Positions 32,330 to 41,459 of a stretch of DNA of 64,000 nt are shown one piece after another. A program made the position numbers and the translations under genes. The notes under the pieces are model-generated. The model was not told the origin of the DNA. It ran no database searches and saw only the letters and a list, made by a program, of their open reading frames with translations. Origin of the DNA: Arthrobacter sp. 31Y (GTDB lineage Bacteria > Actinomycetota > Actinomycetes > Actinomycetales > Micrococcaceae); NCBI RefSeq assembly GCF_000526335.1, contig NZ_JAFW01000001.1:2728001-2792000 (forward strand). Reading direction: 5' to 3'. Numbering within the stretch: the first letter of the stretch is position 1; each line of letters begins with the position of its first letter.

Positions 32330-33892
32330 CTAGATCCGGGTGAGATCTCGACTTTGCTGTTGAGGTGATCCCCGTTTGGCTGCGGACTGTTTTGCTTCGG
32401 CCGTCGCTACTGCCGCCACCGTCGCCTGTGGTGAATGATCACTGCGCTCGCATCCTGAGCCACGCTCATACCCCGGCAGTGGTGGCGCAGTGGATTGGTA
32501 GCTATGCCCTGTGGGAGTGCTCATGCGAAGGGTGTGCACATCGCCGGGTGTGGTTTTCGCCGTCCAGCCCGGATTTTCCTTGGTGTGGTTGCAGGCTTCG
32601 CAGAGTCCTGCGCCGTTGTTCAAGGTGGTGGTTCCGCCCGAGTGCCAGGGGACCACGTGGTCGATGTGTCGGATGGGCGCGTCGCAGTAGGGGGTGCGGC
32701 AGGTGTCGTCCCGGGCTTCGATGAATCGTCTTAATCGTGTGGGGAAGAGCCGAGCATTGGAGTCCATGCTCAGGAGCTCGCCCGTTCCGGGTGCCGTGTA
32801 GAGCCGTCGCAGCCACACATTGAAGTCGGGGTCCGGCTCTGACGTGCCTTCCTGGCCGGTCGCCAAACCACTTGCTTCGTCTGCCTGACGTTCACCAACC
32901 TGACGTTCACCAACCTGACGCTCACCAAGCAGGGTTCTGGCCCACTGTGCCGGGACGATTCCGTACCCCTTGAGCCGTGCTGGTTCGCTGTCACCTTGGA
33001 ACAGGGTACGGTCCGTCATCACAAGGTCCAGGTTGATCCCGGAGAACCCGCCCGGGGTTCCGGTGACCCGCTCCACCAAGGTATCGGCCATGACCTGGCC
33101 GCGGGGACGGGAATCGCCGCTGGAACGGGCCGAGTCAGCCGTTCGGGTCAACGCAGCATACGCAGCCACGCCTTGGGCGACTGGCAGGAGGGCGGTCAGG
33201 TACGTCATGGTGTCCGGCGCGGGTCGCAGACTCACTGTTCGTTCGGTGGCTGCGTGGCTGGCGCGTTGGGCCACAGAGCGGGGATCACGACGGTACGCGG
33301 CAGCCTTGGCAGAGGCGATGATTGCCCGGTCGCCTTTGCCTTCGAAGGTCCCGGTGTCGGGGGCGAGTTCCTCATCTACCGCGCACCGGTCCTCCACGGA
33401 CAGGCACGCTGTTTCCTTCACCAGCAGCGTGGCCCGCCATTCATTGAGCTGACCGGATTCCAGGGCGGCCAGGGTGCGGGGCATCTCCGTGACCACCGCC
33501 TTCGCAAAGCCCAATAGCCGGGAGCCCTTGTTCGGGGATTCCCGCCGGGCCAACGCAACCTGCGCTCCGACGCCCTGACCTTGCTCGGCAATCGGAACAC
33601 CAGCAGCGGCCTGTTCCTGCCGCTGGGCAAGATCAAACGCCACAGCAATCCGAGCCTGCAGACCGGTGATGGCAGACTTCAGGTCCTCCAACCCGCGGAT
33701 CTGGTCAATCAGTTCTCCGCTGGAGTCGCCCAGAGGGACTGAGCCAAGGAGTGCGATGAGGTCAGGAACCCGGGGCGCTGAATGACCGGACAGAGGCCCT
33801 GAGGAAGGGGGTGTGGAGTGGCCGGGCTGAGGTTCCGAGGCGCGATCGAGCTCATCGTGTGACGGCGTGTGGGTGGCCCGGATCTGCTCCAT
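32330..33892 (-). CDS. DUF222 and HNH endonuclease domain protein
   Basis: A 520-residue protein of the actinobacterial DUF222-HNH (13E12-repeat-like) family. The DUF222 region covers about residues 60-330. The HNH nuclease is at about 405-455: [25 protein letters not shown] with the catalytic DHV, then [16 protein letters not shown] short tandem repeat (GERQV three times) sits around residue 322-336. N- and C-terminal tails are low-complexity. Members occur in many copies per genome; their role is unclear. Tandem 18-bp repeats lie upstream of the start. Confidence 0.88.
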   Translation of the reverse strand: MEQIRATHTPSHDELDRASEPQPGHSTPPSSGPLSGHSAPRVPDLIALLGSVPLGDSSGELIDQIRGLEDLKSAITGLQARIAVAFDLAQRQEQAAAGVPIAEQGQGVGAQVALARRESPNKGSRLLGFAKAVVTEMPRTLAALESGQLNEWRATLLVKETACLSVEDRCAVDEELAPDTGTFEGKGDRAIIASAKAAAYRRDPRSVAQRASHAATERTVSLRPAPDTMTYLTALLPVAQGVAAYAALTRTADSARSSGDSRPRGQVMADTLVERVTGTPGGFSGINLDLVMTDRTLFQGDSEPARLKGYGIVPAQWARTLLGERQVGERQVGERQADEASGLATGQEGTSEPDPDFNVWLRRLYTAPGTGELLSMDSNARLFPTRLRRFIEARDDTCRTPYCDAPIRHIDHVVPWHSGGTTTLNNGAGLCEACNHTKENPGWTAKTTPGDVHTLRMSTPTGHSYQSTAPPLPGYERGSGCERSDHSPQATVAAVATAEAKQSAAKRGSPQQQSRDLTRI

Positions 33893-33941
33893 GCTTCAAC
33901 TCTTCCAGCAGGCGGCAGGCGCTCTAAGAGCACAACTTCCG

Positions 33942-33991
33942 TATGTGGAAACCAGGGCCTATGTGGAAAACAGGGCCCGTGTGGAAAACCC
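33942..33991. repeat. Tandem 18-bp repeat upstream of the DUF222-HNH gene
   Basis: About 2.8 copies of TATGTGGAAAACAGGGCC (33942-33959, 33960-33977, 33978-33991 partial) lie 50-100 bases upstream of the HNH gene start, in its promoter region. Confidence 0.85.
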
Positions 33992-34056
33992 ATGAGAGCG
34001 GAGAGCCCAGCTCGTTGAGCGTTCGATCGGTCGGCAAAGAGTTGAGATCTCGCCCC

Positions 34057-34872
34057 TCAGCGGTCGTGCGCAACTCCAACCCCAGCCCCCGCCATCACAC
34101 TCCGGGCCCGCACCGTGATGGCCGCCCCGAGTACCAAGGCAGCAGCAACAGCCGCGGCGACCGCCGTCGGGAATGACTCAGGTGCGTCGGCGCTGCGGCC
34201 GACGGTGATCCACACGAGGCCCCACGCGATGGCAGCCGCCAAGGCGAGCCGGCCGTGACCCTTGATTGCCAAGGCGATTCCGACGACGGCCACCACAACC
34301 AGCACAGCCACTGACCAGACTTCGGGACGCAACCCAAAGCCCCCAAAACCGGCAGCCTTCAACGCGGCTGCGATGTTTGCGCACACGGCCACGCTGGTCC
34401 AGCCCAGGTACAACCCCAATGTCCCATCAACAACTACGGCTTCAACCCAGGAACCAGCGCGGCTCTGGCTGTAGCGGAGGAAGGCCAGAACAAGAGTGAT
34501 CAGCAACGCCAGAATCACCAGCACGCTGACAAAAAGAAAGCCCGCCTGAACGGAAAGGATCCACGCCGCGTTGAGGATCATGGACACAGCAACGATCCAC
34601 CCGAGCGAGCGTTGCCGCTGGTTGCTCCGCTGCGAAGGCAACCACTGCCACACCGTGTAAGCCACCAGTCCGGCGTACACCACCGACCATATGGAGAAGG
34701 CGGGCGTGGCGGGGGCCAGCAGTGTGGAGTCGGCGGCCAGGGCGCCGCCGGCAGCCTGCGCAATCGGTGTTCCGCCGAAGACTCCGACGCCGATCATGGA
34801 ACCAACAATGCAGACCACCAGGCTCACGGTGACTGCGATCTGCCGCCTAAGATCCGGGCTTTGATTTTTCAT
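34057..34872 (-). CDS. TspO/MBR-like tryptophan-rich membrane protein
   Basis: A 271-residue membrane protein. The start at 34872 has an AGAGG site; the reading from 34914 lacks one. The N-terminal half resembles TspO/MBR proteins (PATPAFSIWSVVYAGLVAYTVWQWL, then LGWIVAVSMILNAAWIL and LGLYLGWTSVAVCANIA). It is longer, with about eight helices instead of five. TspO-type proteins bind porphyrins and affect carotenoid/tetrapyrrole control in some bacteria; here it is divergent from a MarR gene next to a carotenoid operon. Function by position is only a guess. Confidence 0.75.
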   Translation of the reverse strand: MKNQSPDLRRQIAVTVSLVVCIVGSMIGVGVFGGTPIAQAAGGALAADSTLLAPATPAFSIWSVVYAGLVAYTVWQWLPSQRSNQRQRSLGWIVAVSMILNAAWILSVQAGFLFVSVLVILALLITLVLAFLRYSQSRAGSWVEAVVVDGTLGLYLGWTSVAVCANIAAALKAAGFGGFGLRPEVWSVAVLVVVAVVGIALAIKGHGRLALAAAIAWGLVWITVGRSADAPESFPTAVAAAVAAALVLGAAITVRARSVMAGAGVGVAHDR

Positions 34873-34940
34873 ATGCTGGGCCTCTTTCCTCGGTGGATGT
34901 GCGGTGTCATGCATTAGTGGGCTGGGTGACTTAGTATCAA

Positions 34941-34959
34941 ATTGCTAGTTACACAAGCT
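34941..34959. promoter_or_regulatory. MarR-type element, copy 1 (carotenoid locus)
   Basis: ATTGCTAG-ttac-ACAAGCT lies between the divergent TspO-like and MarR genes. The same two half-elements occur, without the 4-base spacer, at 41400-41414 before the second MarR gene and idi. Confidence 0.55.
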
Positions 34960-34983
34960 TTACGCTTATCGAAGGAACATCGG

Positions 34984-35520
34984 ATGGACGCGGAAGGCCA
35001 CGCAAAGGGCTATTGGTACGGCAAAGACCCAGGTCAGAAGGCCATTGCCATTGACGTGCTGAACGCCCTCCGGGATTACCGCGCCTCCGAGCAAGCGATG
35101 CGTCGCCGGACCCGGTCATCCATGGGGATGGGTGAGAAGGACCTGCTGGCCCTGCGCTACCTGTTCGAGGCAGAGGCCGACGGAAAATTGATGAAGCCGA
35201 AGGATCTGGGTGACAAGCTCGGGATAACGTCGGCTTCCATGACCACGTTGATCGACCGATTGGTGGAGTCCGGCCACATCCGCCGCGAACCCCATCCCAC
35301 CGATCGTCGCGCGCTGATCCTGAGGGCAACCCCGGGTTCGGACCAGGAAGTGCGTCATACCCTGGGTGGAATGCACCGCCGGATGCTGGATGCGGCCTGC
35401 GCCTTGAACCCGGACGAGTCGCAGATAGTGGTGAACTTCCTGCAGCACATGCGCGAAGCCCTGGACACCATCGACGAAGAGCCTGAGCACGCTGAGAACC
35501 CTGGGAAGTCCACGTCATGA
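34984..35520 (+). CDS. MarR family regulator next to the carotenoid operon
   Basis: A 178-residue MarR protein. The winged helix reads LMKPKDLGDKLGITSASMTTLIDRLVESGHIRREPHPTDRRALILRAT (about 68-118), flanked by dimerisation helices. GAAGGA 7 bases upstream fixes the start at 34984. It ends tail-to-tail with crtYf::crtEb (6-base overlap) and shares helix-turn-helix wording with the MarR at 41460-42050 on the other side of the cluster. Both are probably involved in control of pigment genes. Confidence 0.88.
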   Translation: MDAEGHAKGYWYGKDPGQKAIAIDVLNALRDYRASEQAMRRRTRSSMGMGEKDLLALRYLFEAEADGKLMKPKDLGDKLGITSASMTTLIDRLVESGHIRREPHPTDRRALILRATPGSDQEVRHTLGGMHRRMLDAACALNPDESQIVVNFLQHMREALDTIDEEPEHAENPGKSTS

Positions 35521-36753
35521 CGTGAGGCTCCACTGCAGGATAAAAATGAGCGTCACCAGGAATCCCGAACCGTAGTTGAGCCAGATGAACCGCCGCCATG
35601 CCACGTTGGTGCGCGCCGCCGTCGTATCCGTCACGTTCCAATACGGGGCGCAATTGATGATGTACGGGACGGCGATGATCGCCGCGAGCGGCCCGGGCCA
35701 CGGCGTGGCAAGCATCGCCAGGCCCGCAACAAGCCAGAGTCCGACGGCGAGCCTCACCGTCCGGCGGGCACCGATGACAGTCGCTATGGAGCCGATGCCG
35801 GCCTGACGGTCGGGTTCGATGTCCTGGACGGCGCCGAACGCGTGGGCGGCCATGCCCCAGAGGAAGAAAGCGGCCAAGAGGATCAGCAGTCCGGGCGTCA
35901 CATCAGCGCCTGCCAGCGCCAAGCCGACGACGGCGGGACTTACGAAGTGCGTGCTGGACGTCAGGGAGTCCAAGACCGGGCGTTCCTTGAAGCGGAGCCC
36001 TGCCACGGAGTAGGCCACCACGGCGAATGCGCTCACGGTCAGGCTGATCCATGCCGCCGGCCCGCCCGCTAACGCCAACACCAACAGGAACGGAATGTTG
36101 GTGATCGCCGCGAGCCACAGCATGGGCCGGTGAAGGTGCGGCTGAAGCAGTGCCCCCTCGATCCCGCCCTTACGCGGATTTTTGAGGTCTGACTCATAGT
36201 CAAAGACGTCGTTGATGCCGTACATGGCCAGGTTGTAGGGGATCAGGAAGTAGAAGGTGCCTACGATCAACACCCAGTCGATTTCGCGCGTGGTAAGAAG
36301 CAGGGCCGCGGCAAACGGGTAGGCGGTGTTGATCCAGCTGACCGGGCGTGATGCGAGGAGGGCCTGCGGGACGAGGCCCTTGAAGTTCTGGGAAGAGCCG
36401 GGGCTGGCATCGTTGCGCTTGCGCGTCAGCCACATCCATAGGCCCGGCAACGCCACGGCGCCCGCCAGAGGGTAGGCAAAATCCTCGATGGGTGCCAAGC
36501 CAATTTTGAGGCCAAGAATGTGCGAGGCGTCGTAGTGGAAGAGCTCCATGCCGATCATGACGGAGTCGAACACCGCCGTGAGGACAGCAAGGGCGGCGAA
36601 GGCCAACCCAACGGCCTTCCAATGCTGGGCTGTCTCACCGGGTTGGGCACCGCCGGGTTGGGCACCACCTCGCCGGGCACCCGCACGGGCAAAGATCACG
36701 CCCGCGACGACTGCTGCTGCGATGAACGCGAGCGCGAGCCACAAGTAGGTCAT
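35515..36753 (-). CDS. crtYf-crtEb: Fused carotenoid cyclase subunit and lycopene elongase (CrtYf-CrtEb)
   Basis: A 412-residue fusion. Residues about 1-115 are a lycopene-cyclase subunit of the CrtYe/CrtYf type (FDSVMIGMELFHYDASHILGLKIGLAPIEDFAYPL). Residues about 125-412 are a UbiA prenyltransferase (lycopene elongase) with both Asp motifs, NDVFDYESD and DIEPDRQAG. The elongase adds two dimethylallyl units to lycopene; the cyclase half, with CrtYe, closes the ionone rings to give a C50 carotenoid. In Corynebacterium these are separate genes. It is the last gene of the operon, overlapping crtYe by 4 bases. Confidence 0.9.
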   Translation of the reverse strand: MTYLWLALAFIAAAVVAGVIFARAGARRGGAQPGGAQPGETAQHWKAVGLAFAALAVLTAVFDSVMIGMELFHYDASHILGLKIGLAPIEDFAYPLAGAVALPGLWMWLTRKRNDASPGSSQNFKGLVPQALLASRPVSWINTAYPFAAALLLTTREIDWVLIVGTFYFLIPYNLAMYGINDVFDYESDLKNPRKGGIEGALLQPHLHRPMLWLAAITNIPFLLVLALAGGPAAWISLTVSAFAVVAYSVAGLRFKERPVLDSLTSSTHFVSPAVVGLALAGADVTPGLLILLAAFFLWGMAAHAFGAVQDIEPDRQAGIGSIATVIGARRTVRLAVGLWLVAGLAMLATPWPGPLAAIIAVPYIINCAPYWNVTDTTAARTNVAWRRFIWLNYGSGFLVTLIFILQWSLTS

Positions 36754-37106
36754 ACGTTCTCACGCTCCCGCTCGTTTTCATGGCGCTTAGCAGGGATCAG
36801 GTCAAGCAGCCGTCGCGCGCCCGTGTACAGGACCATGGTGCAGAGCACCAGGAAAAGCAGGAACACGGGTTCCTCGATGGGCAGTTCCGGTGCGAGCAGC
36901 AACCCCGTGGCGATGGTTCCTTCGCCGCGCAGGAAGATCCCCAGCCCTATTCCGGCCAGGTCCCAGCCAAGGAGGAACAAGACTCCGACGGCGGTCACGA
37001 TTGCCGCCGCTTTTGCGTCCCGCCAGAAGAACAGGCGGAAACGGTGATCGAGCAGGAGCATGCAGGTGATGCCCAAGAGCAACGAGGCCAAGTAGAGAAC
37101 ACCCAT
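36750..37106 (-). CDS. crtYe: C50 carotenoid epsilon-cyclase subunit CrtYe
   Basis: A 118-residue membrane protein with three helices, of the short lycopene-cyclase domain family: LYLASLLLGITCMLLLDHRFRLFFW and ELPIEEPVFLLFLVLCTMVLY, where the PIEE motif is conserved and likely catalytic. It acts as a heterodimer with the CrtYf half of the next gene. The start overlaps the crtI stop in TAATG and the stop overlaps crtYf-crtEb in ATGA, showing coupled translation. The tail is charged. Confidence 0.9.
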   Translation of the reverse strand: MGVLYLASLLLGITCMLLLDHRFRLFFWRDAKAAAIVTAVGVLFLLGWDLAGIGLGIFLRGEGTIATGLLLAPELPIEEPVFLLFLVLCTMVLYTGARRLLDLIPAKRHENERERENV

Positions 37107-38758
37107 TAGCCGATCCTGCTAGCAACAGGCCTCACAGTGGTAGGGCCGGTGCTGTGATCGCCGCGGATCCGTTTGAGAACAAGTTCGGCGCTGATGAGGC
37201 ACATGGGCACGCCGACGCCCGGAGCGGTGGTGGCACCTGCGTAGTACAGGCCGCGAACACGCTTGGAGGCATTCTGCGCCCGGAACATGGCGCTCTGCCT
37301 CAGGGTGTGTGCCGGTCCCAGCATGCCGCCGCGCCACGAGTTGTAGTCGCGCGCGAAGTCGGCCGGCCCTATGGTGTGCCGGACCACCACGCGTTCGCGG
37401 AGGTCCGGGATGTTGGCCCACTGGGCAATCTGGTCCAGGGCGGCGTCGGCTGTCCGTTCGATCAGCTCATCGCCGCAACCGTCAGGTCCACCTGCTCCGA
37501 GCGAGGGGTCGGCAGGGATGGGAACCAGGACAAAGAGATTCTCGTGATCCTGCGGTGCGACGCCGGGGTCAGTGGCGCTGGGTTTGCAGACGTAGATGGA
37601 GGCGGGATCCGGAATGCTTGGATCGTCACCGTAGATCGAGGCGAAGTTGGCCTCCCAATCGCGGGTGAAGAACAAGGAGTGGTGGGGGAGGTCCGGCAGG
37701 GAACCCTTCACTCCCAACATCACCAGCACTGCACCGGGCCCACTGGTGCGGCTTTGCCAGTACTTCTTGTTATAGCTGCGGTCACGGACGCCGAGCAGTT
37801 GGGTTTCGGTGTGGTGCAGGTCAGCGCCGGAGACCACTTGATCGGCCACGCTGTAGTGCTCAACACCGGTGTTGTCCCGCCATTTCACTCCGGTGACTTC
37901 CCGGCTGTCCTTGCCGGTAAACCATGCGGGAAGGTCCAGGCCGTCAAAGCGCCCCAGTTTCTTGGGGTGGGCCGCTTCGCGGGTGGTGATCTTGAGGGCT
38001 TCGGCTCCCGTGTGGATCCTGACCCCGGCATCGAGGGCCAAGGCTTCCAGACGTTCAACCAGGGCCCAAAAACCGCCCATCGGGTACTGCACGCCATCGC
38101 CCAGGTCCAAGGCACTCATCAGGTGGTACATGGACGGAGCGGCGGAAGGACTGGTACCCAGAAATACCGCCGGATATCCGAGCACCTGCCGAAGCACTGG
38201 ATGCTGGAACCGCTGGGAAACGTATTTGTCGAGCGGTGTCAGGAGCAGCTGGGCGAGCTTGGGCAGGCTGCGCACAACCTCCGGATGAAGCAGCGCCTGC
38301 AGTTTGGTGAACGGGTTGTAGAGGAAGAACCGTTCGGCCATCTCCGTGGTGTGCTGCGCCGAAGCGAGGTAGGTCCGGAGTTCTTTGGCGCTGCCGGGCT
38401 CAACGCTTTCGAAGGTGTCCAAAACCTGCTCGCTGCCAAGGGGGATTGTCAGCGGGTCCGGCCGTACGCCGTCGTGGTTTGGTTCGCTGAAGATGCGGTA
38501 CGCAGGACTGAGGGTGCGCAGATCCAGCTGTTCGGCGGTGCTGGTGCCGAGCAAGTTGAAGAAATGATCAAAGACGCCCGGCATGAGGTACCAGGAGGGG
38601 CCGGTGTCCCAGCGGAAGCCGTCCCGTTCGAGGCTGCCTGCACGGCCGCCCACCCGGTCGCGTTGCTCAAGGAGCTGGACTTCATGTCCTTCGTGGGCGA
38701 GGAGTGCGGCGGTGGCAAGCCCAGCGATGCCACCGCCGATCACTACTGTCCGGGTCAT
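37106..38758 (-). CDS. crtI: Phytoene desaturase
   Basis: A 550-residue CrtI-type FAD enzyme that takes phytoene to lycopene in four desaturations. The dinucleotide-binding motif VIGGGIAGLATAALLAHEGHEVQLLEQ is at the N-terminus. The CrtI signature at the C-terminus is RVRGLYYAGATTAPGVGVPMCLISAELV. Family length is normal. It lies between crtB and crtYe with overlapping stop/start codons on both sides. Confidence 0.95.
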   Translation of the reverse strand: MTRTVVIGGGIAGLATAALLAHEGHEVQLLEQRDRVGGRAGSLERDGFRWDTGPSWYLMPGVFDHFFNLLGTSTAEQLDLRTLSPAYRIFSEPNHDGVRPDPLTIPLGSEQVLDTFESVEPGSAKELRTYLASAQHTTEMAERFFLYNPFTKLQALLHPEVVRSLPKLAQLLLTPLDKYVSQRFQHPVLRQVLGYPAVFLGTSPSAAPSMYHLMSALDLGDGVQYPMGGFWALVERLEALALDAGVRIHTGAEALKITTREAAHPKKLGRFDGLDLPAWFTGKDSREVTGVKWRDNTGVEHYSVADQVVSGADLHHTETQLLGVRDRSYNKKYWQSRTSGPGAVLVMLGVKGSLPDLPHHSLFFTRDWEANFASIYGDDPSIPDPASIYVCKPSATDPGVAPQDHENLFVLVPIPADPSLGAGGPDGCGDELIERTADAALDQIAQWANIPDLRERVVVRHTIGPADFARDYNSWRGGMLGPAHTLRQSAMFRAQNASKRVRGLYYAGATTAPGVGVPMCLISAELVLKRIRGDHSTGPTTVRPVASRIG

Positions 38759-39690
38759 CGGTGCAGCTCCATCCAGGTTGAGGCGACAGCGCGGGCCGCG
38801 AGTCCGGCTTTTACGGCATCAGGTACACGGACCCGGGAGCGGTAGAGCTCGTCCACGGTGGTCTGGTCAATTTTGTCCGTCAGCGCCTGGAACAGTGCCG
38901 AGGCGCTCCGGACGGCAGCGCGGGCGTCGCGCGGCAGCAGGGGGATGACGGCGTTGGCATCGGCCAGCTGCGCCCGGATGGTGCTGACCCACTGCATGCG
39001 GTCCTGATCCTCGAGATGGTCCGAGGTTCCCAGGTAGCTGCGGCCCAGGCGGGTGGTGTCGTCGGCCAGGTCCCTGAGGAAGTTGATGTTCTGGAAAGCA
39101 GCGCCCAACCTGCTCGCGCCGTATTCCAAAGCCGTGGCATCGGCGTCGTCAATCTTCTCATCCCGCATGAAGACCCGCAGGCACATCAGCCCCACCACCT
39201 CGGCGGAACCGTGGACGTAACCGTCGTGGGCATCGGCGTCGAAACGCAGCGGCGCCGACTGTTGCGCGGCAGCGGGCGCCGCCCTGCCGCCAAGGTCGGT
39301 ATGCCCGCCAAGGTCCATGCGCATGGAGGCAAAGAACGGATCAATGAGCGATTGATCAATCCTTGCGGTGCGGGCTGTCTGGGCGAAAGCGTGGATGATG
39401 AGGTCGCTGCTGTAGCCGAGCAGAACGGCCCTGTGTGTCTCGTCAATGAAGTGGGTCAGGGCGTCGCACTGCTCCTGGTAGCTCAGGCCGGCCTCCGCCG
39501 TGACGCCGTCAACGAGTTCGTCGGCCACCCGCACCAGGGCGTAGATGTTGCGGACGTGCTGGCGGTGCCTGGATCCCAGCAACCTGCATGCCAATCCGAA
39601 CGAGGTGGAGTATGCGGAGATGACCTGGTTGGCCGCACGCTCGGCCGTGCGTGTGAAATGCGTGAACGAGGTATCCGTTGCGACGCTCAT
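38755..39690 (-). CDS. crtB: Phytoene synthase
   Basis: A 311-residue squalene/phytoene synthase that condenses two GGPP to phytoene. The two Asp motifs are IYALVRVADELVDG and INFLRDLADDTTRLGRSYL. Earlier FGLACRLLGSRHRQHVRNI is the family N-terminus. ATGA overlaps link it to crtE upstream and crtI downstream. Confidence 0.95.
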   Translation of the reverse strand: MSVATDTSFTHFTRTAERAANQVISAYSTSFGLACRLLGSRHRQHVRNIYALVRVADELVDGVTAEAGLSYQEQCDALTHFIDETHRAVLLGYSSDLIIHAFAQTARTARIDQSLIDPFFASMRMDLGGHTDLGGRAAPAAAQQSAPLRFDADAHDGYVHGSAEVVGLMCLRVFMRDEKIDDADATALEYGASRLGAAFQNINFLRDLADDTTRLGRSYLGTSDHLEDQDRMQWVSTIRAQLADANAVIPLLPRDARAAVRSASALFQALTDKIDQTTVDELYRSRVRVPDAVKAGLAARAVASTWMELHR

Positions 39691-40811
39691 GATTGCCGTC
39701 CCTCCAGCTGACCTGCGAGGTCGAGCAACACGTTGCGCACGCTTGCCGGGATGGTGCTGGTCAGTTGATTGTTGAATGCCTGCATTTGTTCCTCGATGAG
39801 GCCCTGGACAAAAGCCTCGGCCCCGCAGTCGCTGAGGTGCCGACGGACATGCTCGCCGTCTCCGACACTGAGCTCAGGCCTGCCAAAGAAGGGCTCGATG
39901 TCCACCCACGCCACGGTGGTCCGGGCATGGGCGATGATGGCCGTCTCCTTCCCCTCGCGGAGATCGGAAAAGGGATCCTTGCCGTGGCGGCGAGGATCCC
40001 CGAAGGTGGACAGGAGGTCGTCCTGGAGTTGGAAGGCGAGGCCAAGGTGCCGGCCGGCGGTTGCGAGCGCATTCTCGACGGCGAAGTCGGCGCCCGCCAG
40101 CGTAGCGGCTGCACGCAGGGGGAGTTCGAAGGTGTACGTCGCCGTTTTGTAGCCGCACATCACCAGGATGGTCTGGAGGTCCGGGGCAATGACGCCGTCG
40201 CCGAGTCCCACGTCCAGTTGCTCGCCGGCCACGGTCTCGTTAATGGTGTGTTCCAGGAGGTCCAGAAGCCGCAGGCGAAGATCGTGGGGGAGATCTGCCC
40301 GGGCAAAGGACTGGTGTGTGGCTGCGAGGAGCATGTCGCCCATCAGGATTCCGCCGGTCTGGGCCCAGTGGAGGAAGCTCCCGGCGTGGGTGCTGTCTGC
40401 GCCAGTGGTTTCACGGGCGGTTTCGCCGGCTTCGGACAGGAGGGAACCGATCAGGTTGGCATGCCCGCGGCGGACGAGGTCGCCGTCGATCACGTCATCA
40501 TGCAGGAGGAAAGCATAATGCAGGAGTTCGATGGCGGCGGCGATGCTGATGGCGGTTTCTCGGTGGCGCGATTCCGCTGGGCGATTTTCCTGCCGAGTGT
40601 GGTTCAGGGCGTCGTAAGTCTCCATGAGCAGGAGTGGCCGGACGAACTTGCCGCCGAGGACGTTCTGGCCGGCGAGCGCCCAGAGCCTGGCGAAGTCCGG
40701 GCCATAGGCCGTTGCTGCGCTGGCCCTCTTGCCGATCAGCCCGCCGAGTTCGTTTTCGATCGCGGTGCAGAGATCGGTGCGGCTGCGGACGGTGTTTGAA
40801 GTGATGGTCAT
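39687..40811 (-). CDS. crtE: Geranylgeranyl diphosphate synthase
   Basis: A 374-residue all-trans prenyl diphosphate synthase. The first Asp-rich motif is LLHDDVIDGDLVRRGHAN and the second is FQLQDDLLSTFGDPRRHGKD. The region before it, FVRPLLLMETYDAL, takes the place of the usual GGKRLRP segment. It supplies GGPP for CrtB; actinobacterial relatives use DMAPP, GPP or FPP as allylic primers. It overlaps idi and crtB by 4 bases each. Confidence 0.94.
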   Translation of the reverse strand: MTITSNTVRSRTDLCTAIENELGGLIGKRASAATAYGPDFARLWALAGQNVLGGKFVRPLLLMETYDALNHTRQENRPAESRHRETAISIAAAIELLHYAFLLHDDVIDGDLVRRGHANLIGSLLSEAGETARETTGADSTHAGSFLHWAQTGGILMGDMLLAATHQSFARADLPHDLRLRLLDLLEHTINETVAGEQLDVGLGDGVIAPDLQTILVMCGYKTATYTFELPLRAAATLAGADFAVENALATAGRHLGLAFQLQDDLLSTFGDPRRHGKDPFSDLREGKETAIIAHARTTVAWVDIEPFFGRPELSVGDGEHVRRHLSDCGAEAFVQGLIEEQMQAFNNQLTSTIPASVRNVLLDLAGQLEGRQS

Positions 40812-41362
40812 GCTTCAGCACCGGCTCGGAGCGGCAAGGCGCTGGCCTCAAGTAGCTGTGGGAATTGGAGCCCTAGCCAGGGGCTGAAAGCGGCGGGTGT
40901 GTGGTTCAGGGCATCAGCTAGCAGCGCAGGCGAGATCCAGGCCCAGTCCGCAACCTCTGCGGGGTTGGGGTTCAAGACGCCGGTGATGTGGGCTACGTAT
41001 ACGGGGCAAACTTCATTTTCGACGATCCCGGTGGGGTCCACCGCCCTGTAGCGGAAGTGGGGGAGGGCCAGTTCGATCCTGGTGGCGTCGACTCCGAGTT
41101 CGAACTGTGCCCGCCGTTGGATGGCCTCCTCGAATTCTTCACCGGGGCCGGGGTGGCCGCAGAAGCTGTTGGTCCACACGCCGGGCCACGTCTTCTTCTC
41201 GGGTGAACGGCGGGTGAGGAGAACTTCCCCGACGTCGTTGAGCAGGTAGCAGGAAAATGCGAGGTGGAGGGGAGTGTCCAGCGTGTGCACTCCTGCTTTG
41301 GGAGCCTGCCCAATGGGCGCTCCGGCGTCGTCAAGGAGGACCACCATCTCTGTCGCGTTCAT
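40808..41362 (-). CDS. idi: Isopentenyl-diphosphate delta-isomerase, type 1
   Basis: A 184-residue Nudix-fold isomerase that interconverts IPP and DMAPP, the latter needed both to prime CrtE and as elongase substrate. The catalytic Cys is in TNSFCGHPGPGE and the catalytic Glu in IVENEVCPVY. The ATG at 41362 has GGAGGAAGG upstream; a longer reading to 41515 runs back through the operator region. First gene of the carotenoid operon; divergent from a MarR gene. Confidence 0.94.
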   Translation of the reverse strand: MNATEMVVLLDDAGAPIGQAPKAGVHTLDTPLHLAFSCYLLNDVGEVLLTRRSPEKKTWPGVWTNSFCGHPGPGEEFEEAIQRRAQFELGVDATRIELALPHFRYRAVDPTGIVENEVCPVYVAHITGVLNPNPAEVADWAWISPALLADALNHTPAAFSPWLGLQFPQLLEASALPLRAGAEA

Positions 41363-41399
41363 GTTGCGCCTTCCTCCATTTTCCTGGCTAAACCTGAAT

Positions 41400-41417
41400 A
41401 TTGCTAGACAAGCTAGA
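41400..41417. promoter_or_regulatory. MarR-type element, copy 2 (idi/marR intergenic)
   Basis: ATTGCTAGACAAGCTAG lies between idi and the second MarR gene. It contains the repeated CTAG half-sites and the ATTGCTAG...ACAAGCT elements seen at 34941-34959. It is about 45-60 bases from the leaderless start of the MarR gene and could overlap the idi promoter. Confidence 0.6.
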
Positions 41418-41459
41418 AGAAAGGCTACCATGTAGGAAGTTGGGTGTAACATACCAAAC

